From assembly GCA_011052015.1 (NCBI GenBank), contig DRJZ01000011.1, positions 1 through 41,028 on the forward strand: DNA of 41,028 bases. The letters are read 5' to 3'. Each line of letters begins with the position of its first letter. Position 1 is the stretch's first letter. The notes beneath the pieces are model-generated. The model had not been told where the DNA came from. It worked only from the letters and a program-made list of their open reading frames with translations, and made no database searches. Shown here piece by piece: positions 35,822 through 41,028 of the stretch. Origin of the DNA: Acidiferrobacteraceae bacterium. GTDB taxonomy: Bacteria; Pseudomonadota; Gammaproteobacteria; HyVt-429. Both the position numbers and the translations under genes were made by a program.

Positions 35822-36399
35822 TGTCGATAGCCTCTTGTCTGATTTTGTCCATAACGATGGTTAGATTTTTTTGTCGGCATCTCTGCATCGGTCTTTACCG
35901 AGGTGTCAATTGTCGAAAAACTTTTCTTGTGACATTGCTGGCAAGTACTGATGGCGTCTGTGGTGAGGAACTTGATTATCCGGTTTCCCGGTGCATGAGC
36001 TTTGTGACATGCAATGCATGAGACCTTATCCATCGGCCAGTGCTTTTCTTCTGCGTGAAATACCGCATCCGGATTACCCTGTGCTGTCTTGCCTCGAGTG
36101 TGACAGCCAAGGCAGACCTTCCCGGATGGGAGCTTTCCTATCGTTTGACGTGACTCATGACAACCCTGACAGCCAGAATCGGGCGCTCTTCTTTTAAACA
36201 CTTGACCATGGAATCCGGCAAGCGTTTTTACTTCATTTAAAGTTGCAGAAAAGTCCTCTGTAAATGCACTATGTAAATGACATTTAATGCAGGTTTCATC
36301 GCTGGCCGGAGCCGGTGAGAGCACCAGCGAATTGATTAACACAGCCATCAAAACTGGCATTAAAGCCATTGCCAAAGAAGGCAAGCGATTAGTCCTCAT
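35818..36399 (-). CDS. Pentahaem c-type cytochrome (periplasmic)
   Basis: From ATG 36399 (MRTNRLPSLAMALMPVLMAV) the protein has 193 residues, a signal peptide ending near SPAPAS, and five CxxCH haem sites at about Cys37, 77, 96, 128 and 153 (CIKCH, CQGCH, CLGCH, CIACH, CQQCH). The track start at 36450 adds 17 residues without signal character. The start overlaps the end of the upstream cytochrome gene by 11 nt, and its stop overlaps amtB. The haem spacing resembles small electron-shuttle cytochromes of the c3/NrfB/DmsE type; the likely role is electron transfer between the membrane subunit and a periplasmic partner (inference). Confidence 0.87.
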   Translation of the reverse strand: MRTNRLPSLAMALMPVLMAVLINSLVLSPAPASDETCIKCHLHSAFTEDFSATLNEVKTLAGFHGQVFKRRAPDSGCQGCHESRQTIGKLPSGKVCLGCHTRGKTAQGNPDAVFHAEEKHWPMDKVSCIACHKAHAPGNRIIKFLTTDAISTCQQCHKKSFSTIDTSVKTDAEMPTKKSNHRYGQNQTRGYRQ

Positions 36400-38041
36400 C
36401 GGCTTTGTCCTCTCTCGACTCAATCTCGACCAGTTCAAGCGGATGATCATGTTCCATGACCTTGTAACTCGTTTTTCCGGTCAACCATGAAGAGTCCATC
36501 GGAGAAACATCGGGATTCAGGAACACGTGGTAGAAATGCTGCACAAAGACAACCAACACTGCCAGTATCGCTTCCCAGCCGTGAATCAGCTGTGAATAAA
36601 AAACAACTTCAACCGGAATTTGGATTGCAATCGGTGAAAAATTCCACATCACAAGCCCCGTTATTATGACGATAAAACCACCGACCACTGTGGCCCAGTA
36701 TTCCACTTTCTGATACCAGGTATAGCGGTACATCAACGGCATGTGATCTGCCCTGCCAAACAAATAGCTGGTGTGTAAAAAGGCATCAATCAAATCCTTC
36801 TTGTTCAGGAAAATCTTGCCAGGCGGCTTTAGTTTAAGCAGGTAAGGCAGCAAATGAATCACTGCCATCGACATAAATACAATAGCCGCAATACGGTGCA
36901 TGACAGAGCGCTGCCCTTCACCACCCAACATCCACACCACAGCCTGCGAAAGCACTGATTCCGGGAATTTAAGCGAGAGCCCTGTCGCTGCCAGGACAAT
37001 AAAGGAAAGGGCCCAGAAAAAATGCTGCAAGCGCCAGGAAACAGAAAATCGTTTAACACTCTTCTTGGTGTCGTTATCTGTTTTGCAAACCCCATCTTTG
37101 GTCTTTGTGATGTAATCCCGAGTCGAAAGCAGCGTGAAAAACCCAACAATGCCAATAACCATTGCCAGATAGGTCGAGTTAATCATAAAGGCAATTGATA
37201 AAGGCCCAGCAGTGACTGGGTCCCGAAAATGGGTGACCTTTCGCGTTGAATCCTGGCTGAGATTTTGTATCAACATAACATCAGCACCCGTGCCTGCATG
37301 AATGGCCTTGCCATGGCAACCGGCACACATACCGCCGATATTACCCGTATGAATAAACGAGGCGGGATCATCCGTGGGTAATTCATGACCTCGATGACAG
37401 TAGATGCATGTCGGCGCCAAGGTGTTTCCCAAATGAAATTGCTTACCATGAAACGTCTGCATATAGGAACTACGTGCATCCTTATGACATCTTCCACACG
37501 TTTTTACATCATTACCACGGTAGAGCCTCGCCGTTTTACTGGCAACTAATGGCGCTAAATGGGAATCGTGACAATCGATACAACTCACGCCTGGAGTCTT
37601 GCCATTGCTGTCCGCCAGCCCATGAACACTGGCCTTAAACTCTGCCAACCTTTCCTGGTGGCAACCCCCACAAACATCAATAAAATAGGCTTTGTTCTCT
37701 TTACTACCGGGTTTTCCCACCATGGCAGCGTGGGCATCTTCCTGATTTTGCGCAGTGACTGCTGCGTAAAAGGCCTGACCTTTCATGTCTTTCTTCAAAT
37801 GACAGTCAATACAAGTCACGCCCTCTGCTGCATGGCGGCTCTTTAACCAGGACTTAATGGACTCATATCTTTTGGGTCGCCTGGCCTCTTCATGGCACTG
37901 TTTACACTCTTCAGCATTCTCTTTGATACGATGTGCAGTATTTTTTTTGATGCTTACACCAGCGCCGTAATCTGATTCCTGCGCTACGGCAACCGATAGC
38001 CATAGAAGACTGGCAAGTATTATGAATACGCCCCTGAGCAT
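36389..38041 (-). CDS. Heptahaem cytochrome c fused to cytochrome b-type membrane domain
   Basis: This 550-residue fusion has a signal peptide (VFIILASLLWLSVAVAQ), then seven CxxCH sites at about Cys46, 77, 124, 154, 182, 212 and 239, and then from about residue 281 five membrane segments resembling the di-haem cytochrome b subunits of formate dehydrogenase, thiosulfate reductase or Ni-Fe hydrogenase. Candidate haem b ligands are His in WRLQHFFWALSF, VMHRIAAIVF, MAVIHLLPYL and LIHGWEAILA / FVQHFYHVFL. The layout suggests quinol oxidation or quinone reduction in the membrane, with electrons passing through the periplasmic haem wire. TAATG overlap links it to the tetrahaem gene before it. Confidence 0.88.
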   Translation of the reverse strand: MLRGVFIILASLLWLSVAVAQESDYGAGVSIKKNTAHRIKENAEECKQCHEEARRPKRYESIKSWLKSRHAAEGVTCIDCHLKKDMKGQAFYAAVTAQNQEDAHAAMVGKPGSKENKAYFIDVCGGCHQERLAEFKASVHGLADSNGKTPGVSCIDCHDSHLAPLVASKTARLYRGNDVKTCGRCHKDARSSYMQTFHGKQFHLGNTLAPTCIYCHRGHELPTDDPASFIHTGNIGGMCAGCHGKAIHAGTGADVMLIQNLSQDSTRKVTHFRDPVTAGPLSIAFMINSTYLAMVIGIVGFFTLLSTRDYITKTKDGVCKTDNDTKKSVKRFSVSWRLQHFFWALSFIVLAATGLSLKFPESVLSQAVVWMLGGEGQRSVMHRIAAIVFMSMAVIHLLPYLLKLKPPGKIFLNKKDLIDAFLHTSYLFGRADHMPLMYRYTWYQKVEYWATVVGGFIVIITGLVMWNFSPIAIQIPVEVVFYSQLIHGWEAILAVLVVFVQHFYHVFLNPDVSPMDSSWLTGKTSYKVMEHDHPLELVEIESREDKADED

Positions 38042-38697
38042 TATCGACGTTGTCCTTCTGCCGGGGGTATTTTGCTAAACGATGTGTCAGGACATGCCCA
38101 GTGCCCCTCATTTGCCACAACGGATTCAGCAAAACGATGATCGGTTTGAGCTTTATTCTTCGTGCCAACCAAACCACCTAAACTCGCGAAAAGGCCTTGA
38201 AAAAATCCAGGCTTAGCCCTTTCTTTCACTGAGCGTATGGTTTTATAGATGCTATGACAGGTCGAGCATAATGCCTCTCTGTTGACAAGCCTCAGATCCT
38301 TGACGCTGTGATAACCGTGGATGTCACCGGGATCGTAAACTGCCTTACCATTTTCAACAGACTCCACACTGTGACAAACCACACACGTGACGCCATCACG
38401 ATACGTTTTTCCTTTCACCACGTCACTTGTTGCGGCGAAAACATCACCGCTGATCACCTCCCCAGGCGCATGGCATTTGAAGCAATAGGCACCACTATTG
38501 GTATTTTCTTTTTCCAGATAGCCTTCAAGGCAACCACGGAAGTCATTACTGTTAATCGAATTGGCATGAGCAGAATACTGCCATGCATCGAAACTTGACA
38601 CATGACAACTCCCGCAACTTTCAGCACGGGGCAACCCCTTTGCCTGTACCGCCTGACTTGGGGCAAGTAGGAATAGACAAATCACTAACGGCCTCAT
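38041..38697 (-). CDS. Tetrahaem cytochrome c, c554-like
   Basis: From ATG 38697 (MRPLVICLFLLAPSQAVQAK) the protein has 218 residues, a signal peptide, and four CxxCH sites at about Cys28, 72, 105 and 144 (CGSCH, CFKCH, CVVCH, CSTCH). The segment SCGSCHVSSFDAWQYSAHAN is the pattern of the cytochrome c554 family, whose best-known member accepts electrons from hydroxylamine oxidoreductase in nitrifiers. A TTAGGA lies just before the ATG; the track start at 38742 would overlap the upstream gene and lacks signal character. It lies 8 nt downstream of the octahaem gene. Confidence 0.87.
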   Translation of the reverse strand: MRPLVICLFLLAPSQAVQAKGLPRAESCGSCHVSSFDAWQYSAHANSINSNDFRGCLEGYLEKENTNSGAYCFKCHAPGEVISGDVFAATSDVVKGKTYRDGVTCVVCHSVESVENGKAVYDPGDIHGYHSVKDLRLVNREALCSTCHSIYKTIRSVKERAKPGFFQGLFASLGGLVGTKNKAQTDHRFAESVVANEGHWACPDTSFSKIPPAEGQRR

Positions 38698-38704
38698 TCC
38701 TAAC

Positions 38705-40045
38705 TTACTCGTCGAAATCGACCTTCTCTGCCTCAATATCAAGCGCTTTTTCCAGCTTATCCAAACGCCGCAACTGGTTTGCCTCGTTCTTTATTCTGGA
38801 CAGCTTCATTTTCATCGGTGCATTACCGTACCAGTGCGTCCAGTCGGGACTGAAATGGTAGGCGCCTTTCCAGGCATGCACGAGATCGAATTTATACATC
38901 TCGAAAAACAAGGCCTCAACGCCCGATGTTTGCTCATAGAGCTGGTGTCCCGTAAGCATCAGTTTCTTCCCCACGAAAGGATTCTCTGGCCTGTCTTCCG
39001 GCATGGGGTTCAACAAACCATCATTGTAAAGCCCCTTGATTTCCTTGATGGCCTCGCCCGCTACCGCATCACTGGCGACTTTAATTCCATCGGCAACAGA
39101 CAACTTATGTTCGGCAAAACGTTTGGAATGGCAGTCCATACAAATGGTCACCATCTTGGCCCGTTCCCGTTTGTAAGTTCCTTCGGTAATCTCGTTCATC
39201 AAGATACCGTTAGGGCTTTTGCTGTATCCCGCACCCGTATCCTTATTACCGACAAACTTGCCCTGTGAGGCACCACCCAAGGTCAGGCCTTGGCTCACAT
39301 CATGGTTACCCGCCTTCATGTGGCAGGTGACACAGGTCGGCGCCCTGCCGCCCTCTTCAACACCCTTGCCCTCAATGCCGTATATGACACCGTGCTTCGA
39401 TGATTCGAAATAATCCAGTTGCGCGTGGTCCGGTCCCATATGGCAGGTACCACAGGCGCTGGGTTCAAGCGCTTCCTTGGCATTAAATTTGTGCCGGGAA
39501 TGACAAGAATCGCATTTGTCTTCCACGCTGTGACAACCACCACAACTGCCTTCCTTCATTTCTTCGTATTGGGCAAGGAAACGGCCGGCGCCACCTCCCT
39601 TACCACCGGATGCCACCTTGACGCTCCAGGCAATGGAATGTTTGCCTGCCCGGTGTTGCATGGTTTCCGAAGCATGACAGGTGCCGCAGGTATCGGGCGT
39701 GGGCATAATGAGGTTGCTGTGGTCGTTGTGACAGCTTTCACAGCCGACACCCTTCTCATAATGCTTGCTGTCCTCCCAATCCTTGACTGCGACAGGCGTC
39801 AATACCTTATGGCATTTCACACAATCTTTGCCGGCCTCCTTGACGACGGGTGGCGTATATTTTTTAGGGTTGCTGTAACCATCTTTTACCTCTTTCCATT
39901 TTTCCGTAATAGCCACATTTCTCTCGGGATAGTGACCGATGGGTTTAGGCACATCGTCCCCTGCAACTACCGCCTGTAGAAAAATGCCGCCAAAAACGGC
40001 AAACAAACCTATGGAGACAAAGACCCGTACCGCGATATTACTCAT
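38705..40045 (-). CDS. Octahaem cytochrome c of the hydroxylamine oxidoreductase (HAO) family
   Basis: The 446-residue protein has a signal peptide (IGLFAVFGGIFLQAVVAG) and exactly eight CxxCH sites at about Cys75, 102, 120, 168, 178, 198, 238 and 302. The stretches CDSCHSRHKFNAKEALEPSA, CGTCHMGPDHAQL, SSKHGVIYGIEGKG and CVTCHMKAGNHDVSQGLT are hallmarks of HAO-family cytochromes. All haem sites are CxxCH, which argues against NrfA- or OTR-like CxxCK active sites. HAO relatives oxidise hydroxylamine (with a Tyr-cross-linked P460 haem) or, without the Tyr, reduce nitrite/hydroxylamine. The C-terminal region has several Tyr (MYKFDLVH, GAYHFSPDWTHWYGNAP), but I cannot align the cross-link site by eye. 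A strong AAAGGGAG precedes the start. It is the first gene of the cytochrome operon. Confidence 0.88.
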   Translation of the reverse strand: MSNIAVRVFVSIGLFAVFGGIFLQAVVAGDDVPKPIGHYPERNVAITEKWKEVKDGYSNPKKYTPPVVKEAGKDCVKCHKVLTPVAVKDWEDSKHYEKGVGCESCHNDHSNLIMPTPDTCGTCHASETMQHRAGKHSIAWSVKVASGGKGGGAGRFLAQYEEMKEGSCGGCHSVEDKCDSCHSRHKFNAKEALEPSACGTCHMGPDHAQLDYFESSKHGVIYGIEGKGVEEGGRAPTCVTCHMKAGNHDVSQGLTLGGASQGKFVGNKDTGAGYSKSPNGILMNEITEGTYKRERAKMVTICMDCHSKRFAEHKLSVADGIKVASDAVAGEAIKEIKGLYNDGLLNPMPEDRPENPFVGKKLMLTGHQLYEQTSGVEALFFEMYKFDLVHAWKGAYHFSPDWTHWYGNAPMKMKLSRIKNEANQLRRLDKLEKALDIEAEKVDFDE

Positions 40046-40161
40046 GATGCTCCCTTTAACTTACAGAAAACCTAACAAAGACAAAATTCTGCACAAATGC
40101 CAGGTAATGCGGCCCCTGGAGAGGTGTTGCACGCTAAATTATTGTTATGCTTTATTTTTCA

Positions 40162-40202
40162 CTTACTAATGCTTACTAATGCAAGTGCATGGTTTATGCC
40201 AA
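40162..40202 (-). promoter_or_regulatory. Candidate sigma-54-like site and tandem repeat upstream of the octahaem gene
   Basis: The minus strand over 40185-40202 reads TTGGCATAAACCATGCAC: a good -24 (TTGGCAT) and a -12 of ATGC instead of TTGC, with correct GG-N10-GC spacing. It lies about 140 nt before the start codon. Just next to it is an exact tandem repeat of CTTACTAATG (40162-40171, 40172-40181). Also ATGGTTT/AAACCAT forms an inverted repeat near 40189-40217. Assignment is tentative. Confidence 0.35.
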
Positions 40203-40375
40203 AAATAAAAAACCATACAAATCAATGATGTACATAATCTACCTTTACTTGATATGCACCATAAAGATGCAATGGCACAGAACTGTGCGGAAAATTGAGC
40301 CAGCCTGGTGCACAACAAACCTGCCCCTGGCGAATTGCTAATCCATGCCGCGACGGGGTTTTGACCCCCCAGGCA

Positions 40376-40403
40376 GCAAGAAACGGGGCGGGTTGTTTCT
40401 TGC
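40376..40403 (+). terminator. Terminator-like hairpin upstream of cca
   Basis: GCAAGAAAC-GGGGCGGGTT-GTTTCTTGC is a 9-bp perfect stem followed by CTTTTCTGG, so it fits an intrinsic terminator on the plus strand. Upstream, GGGG-TTTTGA-CCCC (40355-40368) is another small hairpin and CTGCC/GGCAG may enclose it. With no plus-strand gene in front, it could instead be part of a structured leader of cca. The remainder of the 545 nt gap 40046-40590 shows no gene; the track ORF 40295-40480 is not supported. Confidence 0.55.
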
Positions 40404-40590
40404 CTTTTCTGGTCTCCGTCTCAAAAACGGTAGTGTTTTATCGTATAGTCTATCGCTGGGAACTTGGCCGCGCTAAATGAGACGCGTCACGTATTCCCCG
40501 CCCATACTGCCTGTTTCTACGTCAAAGAATAAGACACCGTTGCCAGAGCACATATTTGTATTATGGTTGGACAATTAAGAAGGTTATAAA

Positions 40591-41028
40591 ATGGAAACCT
40601 ACCTGGTTGGTGGCGCCGTACGCGATAAATTACTCAATCTCAAGGTCAAGGACCGGGACTGGGTGGTGGTGGGTGGGTCACCACAGGAAATGGAGAAGCT
40701 GGGTTACCGTGCGGTAGGCAAAGATTTTCCCGTATTCCTCCACCCCGAGACCCACGAGGAATATGCCCTGGCCCGTACTGAACGTAAGACCGCGCCGGGC
40801 TATAGCGGTTTTGCCTTTAATGCCGCCCCCAATGTCACCTTAGAAGAAGACCTCAGACGCCGCGACCTGACCATCAACGCTATGGCCGAAACTGCGGAGG
40901 GTAAACTCATCGACCCTTATAACGGCGCTGAAGACCTGCGTAATGGCACACTGCGCCACGTCTCATCGGCCTTCGCCGAAGACCCGGTGCGGATTCTACG
41001 GGTCGCCCGCTTTGCCGCCCGCTTTGCC
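40591..41028 (+). CDS. cca: Cca, CCA-adding tRNA nucleotidyltransferase (partial, 5' part)
   Basis: This gene is cut by the right edge and is absent from the ORF track. It begins [17 protein letters not shown] with the class II nucleotidyltransferase pattern GGAVRD, the metal-binding pair in [12 protein letters not shown], then [20 protein letters not shown], the [12 protein letters not shown] motif, [19 protein letters not shown] and [18 protein letters not shown]. The enzyme adds or repairs the 3' CCA of tRNAs in the cytoplasm; the gammaproteobacterial form often has a C-terminal HD domain, not visible here. An AGAAGG lies about 10 nt upstream of the ATG. Confidence 0.95.
   Translation, partial: METYLVGGAVRDKLLNLKVKDRDWVVVGGSPQEMEKLGYRAVGKDFPVFLHPETHEEYALARTERKTAPGYSGFAFNAAPNVTLEEDLRRRDLTINAMAETAEGKLIDPYNGAEDLRNGTLRHVSSAFAEDPVRILRVARFAARFA

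Noticed and set aside
38705-40045. Octahaem tetrathionate reductase or NrfA identity for the octahaem gene
   Set aside because: All eight sites are CxxCH with no CxxCK, and the CDSCH...CGTCHMGPDH pattern is that of the HAO family.
40240-40280. NsrR-like box (AAAGATGCAA with an upstream ATATGCA)
   Set aside because: Only half-site similarity, no convincing paired 11-1-11 structure; too weak to report as a site.
40295-40480. 61-residue ORF upstream of cca
   Set aside because: It overlaps the terminator hairpin, has no ribosome binding site and no recognisable pattern.
1-41028. CRISPR arrays, tRNA or rRNA genes, prophage or integrase
   Set aside because: None were recognised on either strand; the repeats found are dispersed palindromes without regular spacers.

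Overview
The window looks like a chromosomal segment of a flagellated, piliated, respiring gammaproteobacterium. The evidence is gene order: flgMN-flgA-cheV-cheR-flgB..J, pilU-pilT-yggS-proC-yggT-metX-metW, xthA-pyrE, and slt / NDUFA9-like epimerase / cca. I see no rRNA, tRNA, CRISPR array, transposase gene or prophage. I cannot name the species. Multihaem cytochromes suggest a flexible anaerobic, sulfur- or nitrogen-cycling lifestyle, but that is inference.

Region 1 (1-14.4 kb) is a flagellar and chemotaxis locus. On the minus strand, flgB-C-D-E-F-G-H-I-J encode rod, hook, P-ring and L-ring parts; flgJ runs off the left edge. They are preceded by a near-perfect sigma-54 (-24/-12) site. Upstream are cheR, a large chemoreceptor gene and cheV. 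Divergently, flgA, flgM and flgN follow, with a sigma-28-like promoter in front of flgM. A YcgR-type c-di-GMP brake gene closes the block.

Region 2 (14.3-31.1 kb) is housekeeping: pilT/pilU twitching ATPases, PLP homeostasis (yggS), proline synthesis (proC), yggT, a stand-alone dynamin-like GTPase, methionine synthesis (metX, metW), ampG, xthA, pyrE, an aldehyde dehydrogenase, soluble lytic transglycosylase and an NDUFA9-like epimerase. Intergenic gaps here are rich in dispersed palindromic repeats. One type is a roughly 110-125 nt MITE-like element with imperfect terminal inverted repeats, present in two full copies and one truncated copy.

Region 3 (31.2-40.05 kb) is an all-minus block between the epimerase and cca. 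It encodes a lipoprotein metallopeptidase (possibly independent) and then, in transcription order from the right: an octahaem HAO-family cytochrome, a tetrahaem c554-like cytochrome, a heptahaem cytochrome fused to a b-type membrane domain, a pentahaem cytochrome, an ammonium transporter, a membrane-anchored helical protein and an SPFH/band-7 protein. That is 24 CxxCH haem sites in four tightly packed genes, translationally linked to amtB. Sampled lines look more AT-rich than the flanks. This is the most interesting part of the window: a candidate quinone-linked hydroxylamine/nitrite/ammonium redox module coupled to ammonium transport and a membrane scaffold.

The window ends inside cca (tRNA nucleotidyltransferase), preceded by a 545 nt gap holding the putative control region of the cytochrome operon and a strong terminator-like hairpin.
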